From contig NC_087070.1 of assembly GCF_963678635.1 (NCBI RefSeq), forward strand, positions 14,511,840 through 14,575,839: a stretch of DNA of 64,000 nt, in the 5' to 3' direction. Under the pieces are notes generated by a model that saw only the letters and a list, made by a program, of their open reading frames with translations, was not told where the DNA came from and made no database searches. This stretch comes from Symsagittifera roscoffensis. Taxonomy: Eukaryota; Xenacoelomorpha; Acoela; Convolutidae. Shown here one piece after another: positions 1-14,260 of this stretch (positions within the stretch are counted from its first letter, which is position 1; each line of letters begins with the position of its first letter). The position numbers were made by a program, and so were the translations under genes.

Positions 1-830
1 CTTCCTTCTTGGTGTGGATTCGAAACAGTTGACTTTGTATCATAAGGTCGGGGGTTCGAGTTGTGCGCATTTCTTGTTTTCCTTTTCACTATCAATTAAA
101 TTAAGAACGAAATTTCGAGAAAAATGAAATGTTGGTTTTTCTTTTTTTGTGTTCAGGATTTTTCGGCTAATTTGCCACAACGGTTTCTCTTTTGCTGTTG
201 ACAATTCTTCTTGTAGTAGCAAGTGCAAATTATGTTCAAAATAATTTTAAGGGGGACTTGAAAGGTTTTTTTAATGAAATTGTCTCAAAGTTCTTTTTTT
301 TGGTTCCATTGGTGTCTGCTGAAAGATGGTCGGCTTAGTCGCCACAACCTTGATTTTCTTGCGGTGTAAACAACTTTTATTGTAGCTGCAAGTGCAAGTG
401 CTGTTCACTCTAGTTTCAAGGGGAACTTGAAAGCTTTTTGAAAATAAATAAAAAAATTATTTTTTTTTGTTGAGATGCTGGTAGCTCAAAATTATTGGCT
501 CAGTTGCCACATCATTAACTTTTCTTGAGCTGTAATCATTTTCCTTGTAGTTACAACTGCAACTTTTGTCCGTTGTTGCTTGAAGTTGGACTTCAATTTT
601 TTTTTATAAAATCATATTATTTTCCGCTCAACTTGTGTCTGCTCAAAGAGTGTCGGCTTTGTTTCTTTTCGTCAATTTTGTTCTTATGCTGAAACTCTGT
701 TTGCCTGGAATGAACTTCTATCGCGACATGAGAAAAGTTATATGATCTACTTTATTTTCATTTTCGACTTTTTATGTTTTTTTTGTTAGTGTTGTATTAC
801 AAGTGGTGCTAAGCTCCTCTTTGCCTCTTT
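1..830. repeat. Dispersed module C, copy 1
   Basis: This module matches 2385-3215 over nearly its whole length. Shared landmarks are the start around ACAGTTGACTTTGTATC (about 27-44 and 2413-2430), a segment about a Gln/Pro-type TTGTAGTTGCAAGTGCAA motif, and an end with TTTGCCTGGAATGAACTTC (702-720 and 3079-3097). Inside it, an ~160-bp subunit recurs about three times, marked by GTCGGCTTAGTCGCCACA near 329 and diverged forms near 491 and 650. No long open frame is conserved between the copies, so it is taken as a non-coding repeat. It ends where satellite A begins. Confidence 0.75.
10..65 (+). other. tRNA-like head (SINE-like, possibly tRNA-Gln derived)
   Basis: The segment has an A-box-like TGGTGTGG, then GACTTTGTATC, which resembles the anticodon arm of a tRNA with UUG anticodon, then GGGGGTTCGAG, which fits the B box consensus GGTTCGANNCC. 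Stems do not close fully. The second module copy carries the same features at 2396-2450. A tRNA-derived SINE head is the simplest reading, but no A-rich tail was located, so this stays tentative. Confidence 0.3.
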
Positions 831-2384
831 GTCAACATGTACATCAAATGCCTCAACCTTACTGAAATTATCAGAAGGAGCAGTTGTTAATTTTAATTGT
901 AGATTAGGATTACTTAGGTTAAGGTTTCATAATCAACATGTACATCAAATACATAAATTTTACTAAAAGTGTCAGAAGGAGCAGTTTTTGTTTCTTATTG
1001 TTAGTTACAGTTACTTAGTTTAGAGTTTATACTCAAGAGGTACATCAAAGACATCATTTTTACTAAAATTCTCAGAAGGAGCAATTTTTGTTTCGATTTG
1101 TAGCTCAAGATTTCTTACTTAAGGTATTCATAGTCAACATAAACCACAAATACATCAATTTTACTGAAAGTATCAGAAGTAGCCGTTTTTTTGAATGGCA
1201 GCTTAGATTTCACAGCTTAGGTTTTCTAAATCAGCATAAACATGAAATATTGGAAGGAGCAACTTTTGTTTCGAATCGTACGTCAAGATTAATTATTTTA
1301 AATTTTCTTAATCATCATGAACATCAAATTCATAGTTTTTATGAAAGTATCAGAAGGAGCCTTTTTTGTTTTGAATCGTAGAATAAGTTAACTTAGTTTA
1401 TCGTTTTGAACCGTAGCATAAGTTAATTTAATTTAGAGTTTCATAATCAACATGTACAACAATTACATCTTATTTACCGAGAGTATCAGAAGCGGCTAAT
1501 TTTTGTTTCAAATTGTTTTTTAAGATTAATTATTTTAGAGATTCATAATTAACATGTAAATCAAATACATCATTGTTACTGAAAGTATCAGAAGGAGCAA
1601 TTTTCTTGAATTGTAACTTAAGATTACTTAGTTTGGAGTATCATAATCAACATTACATCATATACAGCACTTTTACTGAAAGTAATTGAATGAATAAATA
1701 TTGTTTCGACTTTTAACTTACGATTACTTTGCTTAGCGATCCAAAGTCAACTTGAACATCAAAAAATCTTTTTATGTAAGTATCAAAAAGAGCTATTTTT
1801 TTTCGAATCGCAGTTTAAGTTTATTTAGTTTAGGGAGTTTCATAATCAACATCTATAACAAACAAATCATTTTTACTGAAAGTGTCAGAAGCAGCAATTT
1901 TTTGTTCTAATTTGTAACTTAAGATTGAGTAATTTAGAGTTTCATAATCCACATGATCGTGAAATACATATTTAAAAAAAAAAAATTAGATGGTGTAATT
2001 TTTTTTTAAATAATAATTTAAGAAACGTTAGTTTAGAGTTTCATAATGAGCATGTACATCAAAACAGCATTTGCACTGAAAATGTCAGAAGGAGCAGTTT
2101 TTGTTTCGATGTGTAAGTTACGGATGCATAATTTAGAGTTTCTTATTTAACATGTGCATCAAATGCATCAAGTTTAGTCGACTAAAAGGAACAGTTTTTA
2201 ATTCGAATACTTTAAAACAACTTAGTTTGGAGATCATAATTATGCTTGCAATAAGCAAGCATTTTAAAACTGGAATAAAGACTTTTTTCGGGTTAACAAT
2301 TAGCTTAACAAAATCAGTAGAACAATTTTTTTTTCAATTCTCTTCATATCTTCTCTTCACTTCTTTTCTTACCTTCTCTTAACA
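831..2384. repeat. Satellite A, first block
   Basis: About fifteen diverged ~101-bp monomers, recognisable by TTTCATAATCAACATGTACA, CATCACTTTTACTGAAAGTG, TCAGAAGGAGCAGTTTTTGT and TTAAGATTACTTAGTTTAGA in that order. The last ~140 bp (2245-2384) lose the pattern and contain a pyrimidine-rich stretch ending in CTTAACAG. Open frames such as 1088-1381 are by-products of the repeat. Confidence 0.85.
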
Positions 2385-3215
2385 GGTTGCTTCCCGCTTG
2401 TCGTGGAGTTAAAGCAGTTGACTTTGTATCCTAAGGTCTGTGTTTCGAGTCTTGGCCGGATCTTGAGAAAGGAAATTGAGAAAGGAATTTTGAGAAAAAT
2501 GAAACGTTGGTGTTTCGTATTTTTGCTAAGGATTTGTCGACTAAATTGCCACATTGGTTTTCCTTTTTGCTAGAGACAATACTCTTTGTAGTTGCAAATG
2601 CAAACATTGTTTATTCTAATTTTGAGGGGGACTTGAAAATTTTTCAATAAGTTTTTCACAAAATCTTTTTTTTGGTTCACTCGGGACTGCCCAAAGATGG
2701 TCGGCTTAGTCGCCACAAAATTGTGCTGTAATCAATTTTCAATGTAATTGTAAGTGCAAGTGCTGTTCACTCTAGTTTCATTGGGAATTTGAAAGATTTC
2801 TTTAAAAAATGGAAACATTTTCTTTTTCGGTTGAAGTGGTTTTAGCACAAAGGCTGTTGGCTTAGTTGCCACATCATTGATTTTTTTTGTACTTTGTACT
2901 GTAATCAACTTTCATTGTAGTTGCAAGTGCAATTGTTGTCCTTTGTTTTCTAAAGTGGAAATTCATCCTTTTTTTATTAAAATCTTATTTTTTTGGCTCA
3001 ATTTGTGTCTGCTCAAAAATTGTCGGCTTTGTTTCTTTTCGTGTTTTTTTTCTGTTGGTAAATTGAAGTGTCTGGCATGTTTGCCTGGAATGAACTTCTA
3101 TCGAGACATGTGAAAAATTATATGATCTACTTTATTTTCATTTTTGGCCTTTTATGTTTTTATTTTGTGTTTGTCGTTTATCGCAATGGGTGCAAAGCAC
3201 CATTTGCCTCTGTGT
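2385..3215. repeat. Dispersed module C, copy 2
   Basis: Second copy of the module at 1-830, about 75-85 percent similar by eye, with the same order of landmarks. It starts with the tRNA-like head (CAGTTGACTTTGTATCC, TGTTTCGAGTC) and ends with the stretch containing TTTGCCTGGAATGAACTTC. It is embedded between satellite A blocks, so module plus satellite form a composite unit of roughly 2.4 kb. Confidence 0.75.
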
Positions 3216-3523
3216 CAACATGTTTATCAAATTCCTCAGTTTTACAGAAAGTGCAAGAAGGGGCAGTTTTTAACTCAAATTGTAACTCAGGATTACTTAG
3301 TTTAGAGCATTATAGTCAACATGTACATCCATTACAACATTTTTACCAAAAGTGTCAGAAGGCGCTGTTTTTGTTTGGAATTGTAACTTAAAGCTACTTA
3401 GTTTATAATCGACATGTGCATACACAAAGACATCAATTTTACTGAAACTATCATATGGAGCAACTTTTATTTCGAATTGTAGCTTAAGGTTTCTTTGTTA
3501 AAAATACATCATTTTTAGTGAAA

Positions 3524-4130
3524 GTATCAGAAGGAGCCGCTTTTTTTACGAAGGGTGGCTTAAGACTTGTTAGCTTAGATTTTTTTAGTAGATTTTTTTT
3601 GTAGATCAAATACATCTTGATTTAGCAAAATGTTGTTTCGAATTGTACCTTAACAGTAATTTTTTCAAGATGTCGTAAGCAATATGAACATCAAAGACAT
3701 CGTTTTAATGAAAGTAATAAAGAGAACACTCCACAGAAATTCATTTTCCACATGTAAAACAAACACAACATATTTACCGAAAGTGTCAGAAGCATCAGTT
3801 TTTTCCAAATTGTTTTTTAAGGTTAATTATATAAGAGTTTCATCATCAACATGTAGAATAAATACAGCATTTTTAGTTAGAGTATCACATTGAACAATTT
3901 TTTTTCAAGTTATAAGGTAAGATTGCATAAAAATCATAATCAAATGCATCAATTTTTGTGGAATCATCAGAGGGAGCAGTTTTTATTTTATATTGTAACT
4001 TAAGGTTTTTTGGCTAAGAGTTTCAGAATTAACATGTTCATGAAATTCATAATTTTTACTGAAACTAATAGGGAAAAAATTGTTTCGAGTTGAAGCTTAA
4101 GACTTCTAAGTTGTTTTGTTCATAGTGAAC
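3524..4130. repeat. Long-range satellite segment, copy 1
   Basis: This stretch carries irregular monomers not typical of the array (GGGTGGCTTAAGACTTGTTA, then a TTTTTTTAGTAGATTTTTTT run) and is repeated almost unchanged at 19442-20040, some 15.9 kb away. Similarity resumes at 4661-5300 versus 20041-20570, so the second copy lacks about 530 bp present here. Confidence 0.75.
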
Positions 4131-5956
4131 ATGTACAACAAATACATCATTTTTACTGAGAGTATCAGCAGCTATTTTTTTTGAATGGTAGCTTAAGATC
4201 TCTCAGCTTAAGTTTTCCTTATCAATATGTATGTTAAATACATCGTGGTTTATGAAAGTATCTGAGGGAGCGACTTTTGCTTCGAATTGTTCCTAAAGAT
4301 TATATATATCAAAGTTTCATAATCAACATAACCATTAAAAGCATATTTTCTGGGAAAAGATAAGAGAGAGCCTTTTTGTTTCGAATCGGAGCAAAAGTTG
4401 GCTTAGTTTAGAATTTCATAATCCTTATCATGCATCATTTTTACTAAAAATATCAGAGAGAGCAGTTTTTGTTTGGAAGTGTAATTTAGGATTACTTAGA
4501 GTTTCTTACGATTCCTTACTTAAGATTACTTGAGATAAGTACGTTAAGATTAAGTACTTCAGAATTTAATAATCAACGTGTGCATCAAATCATTATTAAA
4601 AGTATCAATGGGAGCAATATTTTTTCAAATTGAAATTTAATATCAAGTATATTAGAGTTTCATAGTCAACATGTACACCAAGTACATCAGTTTCACTGGA
4701 AAGGTCAGGAGGAGCAATTTTGATTAGAGATTTAAGTTAAGATTGCTTAAATTTTATATTCAACTTGTACATCAAATGCATCAGTTTCAATGAAAGTATC
4801 GAAGGGAGCAATTGTTTTTCGAATTGTAATATAAGGTTGCTTAAGTTTCATAATCAACTTGTACATCGAAAGTATCAATTCTAGTGAAAGTACCAGGAGG
4901 ACCTTTTTTTAATTGTAATTGTAACTTAAAGTTACTTAGTTTAGAGCTTCATAATCAACAGATACGTCAGATACGTCATTTTTAATGAAACTCCCTAAAG
5001 GAGCAGTTTTTGTTTTGAGACAAAACTTAAGTTTATTTAGTTAAGAGTTTCATCATCAACATGTACTGAAAATGTTAGAAGGAGAAACTTTTGTATCGAG
5101 TTTTAAGGTAAGGTTGCTTAAGTTTGACAATCCACTTGTACATCAAATGCATCAGTTTCGAGTGTCATAGTCAACATAAACATCAAAGACATGACTTTTA
5201 CTGAAAGTGTCAGAAGGAGCAGTTTTTGTTTAGAATGGTAACGCAAGATTGCACGAGTTTCATAACCAATTTGTGCATCAAATGCATCAAATTTACTGAA
5301 ATTATGGGAGAGGACAGTTTTTGTTTGGAAGTGTAATTTAAGATTACTTAGAGTTTCAGATACAACACTTTTACTGAAACTGTCAGAAGGAGTAGTTTTT
5401 GTTTCGAATTTCAACTTGAGATTACTTCGCTTCATAATTTTTTGAATCGTAGCTTAAGATATCTCACCTTAGGTTTTCTAAATCAATATGTATGTTAAAG
5501 ACATCGTGGTTTATGAAAGTATCTAAGGGAGCGACTTTTGTTTCGAATTGATCCTCAAAATTATATATATCAAAGTTTCATAATCAACAAAAATTATAAG
5601 AGAAATTATAAGAAAGAGCCTTTTTGTTTCGAATCGAAGCAAAAGTTGGCTTCGTTTAGAATTTCATAATCCTTATCATGCATCATTTTTACTAAAATTA
5701 TCAGAGAGAGCAGTTTTTGTTTGGAAGTGTTATTTAGGATTACTTAGAGTTTCTTACGATTCCTTACTTAAGATTACTTGAGATAAGTACGTTAAGATTA
5801 AGTACTTCAGAATTTAATAATCAACGTGTGCATCAAATGCATCAATTTCAATGAAAGTATCTAAAGGAGCAATTTTTTATTCGAATTGTAACATAAGGTT
5901 GCTTAAGTTTCATAATCAATTTGTACATCGAAAGCATCAATTCTAGCGAAAGTGAC

Positions 5957-8900
5957 AGGAGGACCTTTTTTTAAATTGTAATTGTAACTTATAATTACTT
6001 AGCTTAGGGCTTCGTAATCACAAATTTACCTCAAATACGTCATTTTTGAAGAAACTTTCAAAAGGAGCAGTTTTGTTTTGTATCAAAAGTTAAGACTATT
6101 TAGTTAAGAGTTTCATCATCCATTTACATCAGATACAACACTTTTACTGAAACTGTCAGAAGGAGCAGTTTTTGCTTCGAATTTCACCTTAAGATTACTT
6201 TGCTTCATAGTAAGCACGTACACCAAAAACACAAATTTCACTGAAACTATCAGAAAGGCCAACTTCAGTTTCGAATTGTAAAAAGGACTTACTATAGATT
6301 TTCATAATCAATATTTACACCATTCAAATACTTTTTACTGAAAGTGTCACAAGGAGCAAATTTTGTTTCGAGTTGTAAGGTAAAATTGCATAAGTTTCAA
6401 AAGTAAATTGTAAGCCAAATGCATAACTTTCATTAAAAGTATCAGATGAAGCGATTTTTATTTCGAACTGTAACTTATTATTTCTTCTAATTTGGTTTCA
6501 TCATCAAAATCTACATCAAAGTCATCATTTTTACAGAAAGTATGAGAACGATCAGTTTTTGTTTTGAATTGTTATGTAAAACTGCATATGTTTCATAATC
6601 AATTTGTACATCAATTGCATCATGTTTAGCGAAAGTATCAGAAAGAGCGGTTTATAGTTCATATTATAACTTGAGGTTATTTGATTTAGATTTTCATAAT
6701 AAACGCTTACATCAATTACATCGCTATACTGAAAGTGTCAGAAGGAGCAGTTTTTCGTTGGAATTGTAAGTTGAAATTATATAGGTAGAGTTCATCATCA
6801 ACAATTACATCAAATACATCAATTTGACTGAAATTATCAAAAAGAGCAGTGTTTGTTTTGAGTCAAAACTGAAGATTGTTTAGTTTAGAGTTTCATAATC
6901 AACATGTAAATCAAAAACATCACTTTTACCCAAAATTTCAGAAGGAGCAGTTTTTGTTTCGAGCTTAAACGTAAGATTGCATGTCAAGGTTGCATGTAAG
7001 ATTGTATGTCAACTTATTTATCAAGTGCATCAGTTTTAGTGAAAGTATCACAACGAGCAGTTTTTGTTTCGAATTGTAACTTAAGATTATTTATTTCGGA
7101 GTTTCATAATCAACATGTACGTCAAATACATCTCTTTTACCAAAAAAAGAGCAATTTTTGTTTCAAACTGTATCTTAAGATTGTTTATTTAGAGTTCAAA
7201 AATACATGTACATCAAATGCATCAATTTTAGTGAAAGCATCAGACAGAGCGTTTTTTTGAATTGTAACTTAAGATTACTTAAATTAGAGTTTCCTAATCA
7301 ACCAAAAGCAAAAACATCACTTTTACTGAAAGTGTCAGAAGTTGCAAACACATCACTACTATCGAATACATCCTTTTTACTGAAAGTTTCAGGAGGAGCA
7401 GTTTTTGTATAGAAAGATAAGGTAAGAATGCTTAAATTATATGTGCAACTTGCACATCAAATGCATCAGTTTCAATGAAAGTATCAGAGGGAGCAATTTT
7501 TTATTTGAAATGTAACATAAGGTTGCTTAAGTTTCATAAACAAATTGTACATCGAAAGCATCAGTTCTAGTAGAAATACCAGGAGGACCTTTTTTAAATT
7601 GTAATTATAACTTAAAGTTACTTAGCTTAGGGGTTCATAATCAACATGTACGTCTAATACGTCATTTCTAAAGAAACTCTCAAGAGGAGCAGTTTTTGTT
7701 TTGAATCAAAACTTGAGACTATTTAGTTAAGAGTTTCATCATCAACTTATATCAGATACAACACTGTTACTGAAACTGTCAGAAGGAGCATTTTTTGTTT
7801 CGAATTTTAACTTAAAATTACTTTGCTTCATAGTCAGCACGTACACCAAATACACCAATTTTACTAAAACTATCCGAAAGGGCTATTTCAGTTTCGAATT
7901 GTAAATATGTCTTACCAAAGATTTTCATAATCAACATGTACACCATTTAAATTCTTCTTACTGAAAGTGTCAGAAGGTGCAAATTTTGTTTCGAGTTGTA
8001 ACGTAAACTTGCATAAGTTTCAGAATTAAATTGCATAAATTTTATGGAAAGTATCAGAAGGAATAATTTTTATTTCGAACTCCAACTTAATATTACTTCT
8101 AATTTAGTTTTATCATGAACATCCACATCAAAGTCATCATTTTTACAGAAAGTAGGAGAACGATCAGTTTTTGTTTTGAATGGTTATGTAAGACTGCACA
8201 TGTTTCATAATCATTTTGTACGTCAAATACATTAATTTTAGCGAAAGAATCAGAAAGAGCGCTTTATAATTCATATTCTAACTTGAGGTTATTTAATATA
8301 GATTTTCATAATAAACGTTTACATCAATTACATCGCTTTTACTGAAAGTGTCAGAAGGAGCAGTTTTTCGTTGGAATTGTAAGCTGAAATTATTTAGGAA
8401 GAGTTCATCATCAACAATTACATCAAATACATCAATTTGACTAAAATTATCAAAAGGAGCAGTACATGTTTAGAGTCAAAACTGAAGATTGTTTAGTTTA
8501 GAGTTTCATAATCAACATGTATATCAAATACATTACTTTGCTGAAAATGCCAGAATGAGCAGTTTTTGATTCGAGTTTAAATGTAAGGTTGCATATTCAT
8601 ATTCAACTTGTTTATCAAGTGCATCAGTTTTAGTGAAAGTATCAGAACGAGCAGTTTTTGTTTCGAATTGTAACTTAAGATTATTTATTTCAGAAGTTCA
8701 TAATCAACATGTACGTCAAATACATCTCTTTTACCAAAAAAAGAGCAATTTTTGTTTCAAACTGTATCTTAAGATTGTTTATTTAGAGTTCAAAAATACA
8801 TGTACATCAAATGCATCAATTTTAGTGAAAGTATCAGACGAAGCGTTTTTTTGAATTGTAACTTAAGATTACTTAAATTAGAGTTTCCTAATCAACCAAA

Positions 8901-11900
8901 AGCAAAAACATCACTTTTACTGAAAGTGTCAGAAGTTGCAAACACATCACGACTATCGAATACATCCTTTTTACTGAAAGTTTCAGGAGGAGCAGTTTTT
9001 GTTTAGAGATTTAAGGTAAGATTGCTTAAATTATATGTGCAACTTGCACATCAAATGCATCAGTTTCAATGAAAGTATCAGAGGTAGCAATTTTTTATTC
9101 GAAATGTAACATAAGGTTGCTTAATCTTCATAAACAAATTGTATATCGAAAGCATCAGTTCTAGTGAAAATACCAGGAGGACCTTTTTTAAATTGTAATT
9201 ATAACTTAAAGTTACTTAGCTTAGGGGTTCATAATCAACATGTACGTCTAATACGTCATTTCTAAAGAAACTCTCAAGAGGAGCAGTTTTTGTTTTGAAT
9301 CAAAACTTGAGACTATTTAGTTAAGAGTTTCATCATCAACTTATATCAGATACAACACTGTTACTGAAACTGTCAGAAGGAGCATTTTTTGTTTCGAATT
9401 TTAACTTAAAATTACTTTGCTTCATAGTCAGCACGTACACCAAATACACCAATTTTACTAAAACTATCCGAAAGGGCTATTTCAGTTTCGAATTGTAAAT
9501 ATGTCTTACCAAAGATTTTCATAATCAACATGTACACCATTTAAATTCTTCTTACTGAAAGTGTCAGAAGGTGCAAATTTTGTTTCGAGTTGTAACGTAA
9601 TCTTGCATAAGTTTCAGAATTAAATTGCATAAATTTTATGGAAAGTATCAGAAGGAGCAAATTTTGTTTCGAGTTTCAACTTAATTTTGCATAAGTTTCA
9701 GAATTAAATTGTAAATCAAATGCATAACATTTATTGAAAGTATCAGAAAGAGCAATTTTTATTTCGAACTACAACTTAATATTACTTCTAATTTAGTTTT
9801 ATCATGAACATCCACATCAAAGTCATCATTCTTACAGAAAGTAGGAGAACGATCAGTTTTTGTTTTGAATGGTTATGTAAGACTGCACATGTTTCATAAT
9901 CATTTTGTACGTCAAATACATTAATTTTAGCAAAAGAATCAGAAAGAGCGCTTTATAATTCATATTCTAACTTGAGGTTATTTAATATAGATTTTCATAA
10001 TAAACGTTTACATCAATTACATCGCTTTTACTGAAAGTGTCAGAAGGAGCATTTTTTCGTTGGAGATGTAAGCTGAAATTATTTAGGAAGAGTTCATCAT
10101 CAACAATTACATCAAATACATCAATTTGACTAAAATTATCAAAAGGAGCAGTACATGTTTAGAGTCAAAACTGAAGATTGTTTAGTTTAGAGTTTCATAA
10201 TCAACATGTATATCAAATACATTACTTTGCTGAAAATGCCAGAATGAGCAGTTTTTGATTCGAGTTTAAATGTAAGATTGCATATTCATATTCAACTTGT
10301 TTATCAAGTGCATCAGTTTTAGTGAAAGTATTAGAACGAGCAGTTTTCGTTTCGAATTGTAACTTAAGATTATTTATTTCAGAGTTTCATAATCAACATG
10401 TACGTCAAATACATCTCTTTTACCGAAAAAAAAACAGTTTTTGTTTCAAACTGTATCTTAAGACTGTTTATTTAGAGTTCAAAAGTACATGTACATCAAA
10501 TGCATCAATTTTAGTGAAAGGATCAGACGGAGCATTTTTTGAATTGTAACTTAAGATTACTTAAATTAGAGTTTCATAATCAACCAAAAGCAAAAACATC
10601 ACTTTTACGGAAAGTGTCAGAAATTGCAAACACATCACTACTATCAAATACATCACTTTTACTGAAAGTTTCAGGAGGAATAAATTTTGTTTAGAGATTT
10701 AAGGTAAGATTGCTTAAATTATATGTGCATTTTGCACAACAAATGCATCAGTGTCAATGAAAGTATCAGAGGGAGCAATTTTTTATTCGAAATGTAACAT
10801 AAGATTGCTTAAATTTCATAAGCAAATTGTACTTCGAAAGCATCAGTTCTAGTGAAAGTACCAGGAGGACCTTTTTTAAATTGTAATTATAACTTAAAGT
10901 TACTTAGCTTAGGGGTTCATAATCAACATGTACGTCTAATACGTCATTTTCAAAGAAACTCTCAGAAGGAGCAGTTATTGTTTTGAATCAAAACTTGAGT
11001 TTACTTAGTTAAGAGTTTCATCATCAACTCATATCAGATACAACACTGTTACTGAAACTGTCAGAAGGAGCAGTTTTTGTTTCGAATTTTAACTTAAGAT
11101 TACTTTGCTTTATAGTCAGCACGTACACCAAATACACCAATTTTACTAAAACTATCCGAAAGGGCTATTTCAGTTTCGAATTGTAAATATGTCTTACCAC
11201 AGATTTTCATAATCAACATGTACACCATTTAAATTTTTCTTACTGAAAGTGTCAGAAGGTGCAAATTTTGTTTTGAGTTGTAACGTAAACTTGCATAAGT
11301 TTCAGAACTAGATTGCATAAATTTTATTGAAAGTATCAGAAGGAGCAATTTTTATTTCGAACTGCAATTTAATATTACTTCTAATTTAGTTTCATCATCA
11401 ACATCCACATCAAAGTCATCATTTCTACAAAAAGTAGGAGAACGATCAGTTTTTGTTTTGAATGGTTATGTAAGACTGCACATGTTGCATAGTCAATTTG
11501 TACATCAAATACATTAATTTTAGTGAAAGTATCAGAAAGAGCGGTTTTTATTTCATGTTATAACTTGAGGTTATTTAATTTAGATTTTCTGAATAAAAGT
11601 TTACATCAGTTACAACGCTTTTACTGAAAGTGTCAGAAGGAGCAATTTTTCGTTGGAAATTTTAGTTGAAATTATTTAGTTAGAGTTCATCATCAACCAT
11701 TACATCAATTACATCAATTTGACTAAAATTATCAAAAGGAGCACTATTTTTTTAGAGTCAAAACTGAAGATTCTTTAGTTTAGAGTTTCATAATCAACAT
11801 GTATATCAAATAATCACTTATACTGAAAATGACAGAAGGAGCAGTTTTTGTTTTGAGTTTGAACGTAAGATTGCATATTCTTCCTCAAATTGTTTATCAA

Positions 11901-14260
11901 GTGCATCAGTTTTAGTGAAAGTATCAGAAAGAGCATTTTTTTCGAACTTCAATTTAAAATTACTTTGCTTCATAGTCAGCACATACACCAAATACACAAA
12001 TTTCACTAAAACTATCAGAAAGGGCAATTTAAGTTTCAAAATATAGTAATGTCTTACTATAGTTTTTCATAATCAACATGTACATCAATTAAATCCTTTT
12101 TACTGAAAGTGTCAGAAGAAGCAAATTTTGTTTCGAGTGGTAACGTAAAATTGCATAAGTTTTAGAATTAAATTGTACATCAAAGGCATCAATTTTAGTG
12201 AAAGTATCAGACGAAGCAGTTTTTTGCATTGTAACTTAAGATTACTTGAATTAGAGTTTCATAATCAACCAAAAGCAAATACATCACTTTTACTGAAAGT
12301 GTCAGAAGGTGCAAACACATCACTACTATCGAATACATCACTTTTTCTGAAAGTTTCAGGAGGAGCAGTTTTTGTATAGAGATTTAAGGTAAGATTTCCT
12401 AAATTTCATGTTCAACTTGCACATCAAATGCATCAGTTTCAATGAAAGTATCAGAGGGAGCAATTTTTTATTCGAAATGTAACATAAGGTTGCTTAAGTT
12501 TCATAAACAACTTGTAAATCGAAAGCATCAGTTCTAGTGAAAGTACCAGGAGGACCTTTTTTAAATTGTAATTGTACCTTAAGCTACTTAGCTTAGGTCT
12601 TCATAATCAACATGTACGTCAAATACGTCATTGTTAAAGAAACTCTCAAATAGAACAGTTTTTGTTTTGAATCAAACTTAAGATTACTTAGTTAGGAGTT
12701 TTATCATCAACTTATATCAGATACAACACTTTTACTGAAACTGTCAGAAGGAGCAGTTTTTGTTCCGAATTTCAACTTAAGATAAATTTTCTTCATACTC
12801 AGCACGTACAACAAATACACAAATTTTACTAAAACTATCCGAAAGGGCAATTTCAGTATCGAATTGTAAAAATGTCTTACTACAGATTTTAATAATCAAC
12901 ATGTACACCACTCAAATCCTTTTTACTGAAAGTGTCAGAAGGAGCAAATTTTGTTTCGAGTTTCAACTTAATTTTGCATAAGTTTCAGAATTAAATTGTA
13001 AATCAAATGCATAACATTTATTGAAAGTATCAGAGGAAGCAATTTTTGTTTCGAATTTCAACTTAAAAATTCTTCTAAATTAGTTTCATCATCAACATCT
13101 ACATCAAAGTCATCATTTTTTACAGAAAGTATGAGAACGATCAGTTTTTGTTTTGAATTCTTATGTAAGACTGCATATGTTTCATAATCAATTTGTACAT
13201 CAAATACATTAATTTTAGTGAAAGTATCAGAAAGAGCGGTTTATATTTCATATTATAACTTGAGGTTATTTAATTTAGTCTTTCTGAATAAAAGTTTACA
13301 TCAGTTACAACGCTTTTACTGAAAGTGTCAGAAGGAGCAACTTTTCGTTGGAAATTTTAGTTGAAATTATTTAGTTAGAGTTCATCATCAACCATTACAT
13401 CAATTACATCAATTTGATTAAAATTATCAAAAGGAGCACTATTTTTTTAGAGTCAAAACTGAAGACTCTTTAGTTTAGAGTTTCATAATCAACATGTATA
13501 TCAAATTAATCACTTACACTGAAAATGACAGAAGGAGCAGTTTTTGTTTTGAGTTTGAACGTAAGATTGCATATTCTTACTCAAATTGTTTATCAAGTGC
13601 ATCAGTTTTAGTGAAAGTATCAGAAAGAGCATTTTTTTCAATCTTCAACTTAAAATTACTTTGCTTCATAAACAGCACATACACCAAATACTCAAATTTC
13701 ATTAAAACTATCAGAAAGGGCAATTTAAGTTTCAAAATATAGTAATGTCTTACTATAGTTTTTCATAATCAACATGTACACCAATTGAATCCTATTTACT
13801 GAAAGTGTCAGAAGAAGCAAATTTGGTTTCGAGTGGTAACGTAAAATTGCATAAGTTTTAGAATTAAATTGTACATCAAATGCATCAATTTTAGTGAAAG
13901 TATCAGACGGAGCAGTTTTTTGCATTGTAACTTAAGATTATTTAAATTAGAGTTTCATAATCAACCAAAATCAAACATATCACATTTACTGAAAGTGTCA
14001 GAAGGTGAAAACACATCACTACTATCGAATACATCACTTTTTCTGAAAGTTTCAGGAGGAGCAGTTTTTGTATAGAGATTTAAGGTAAGATTGCCTAAAT
14101 TTCATGTTCAACTTGCACATCAAATGCATCAGTTTCAATAAAAGTATCAGAGTGAGCAATTTTTTATTCGAAATGTAACATAAGGTTGCTTAAGTTTCAT
14201 AAACAACTTGTAAATCGAAAGCATCAGTTCTAGTGAAAGTACCAGGAGGACCTTTTTTAA
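5957..14260. repeat. Higher-order repeat ladder, 1.6-1.7 kb period
   Basis: The marker AGGAGGACCTTTTT recurs at 5957, 7581, 9175, 10863, 12548 and 14244, giving steps of 1624, 1594, 1688, 1685 and 1696 bp, about 16-17 monomers each. Neighbouring units are far more alike than neighbouring monomers: stretches at 7206-7412 and 8800-9006, and at 12173-12379 and 13869-14075, are almost identical. This is the signature of array growth by unequal exchange of multi-monomer blocks. Confidence 0.85.
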
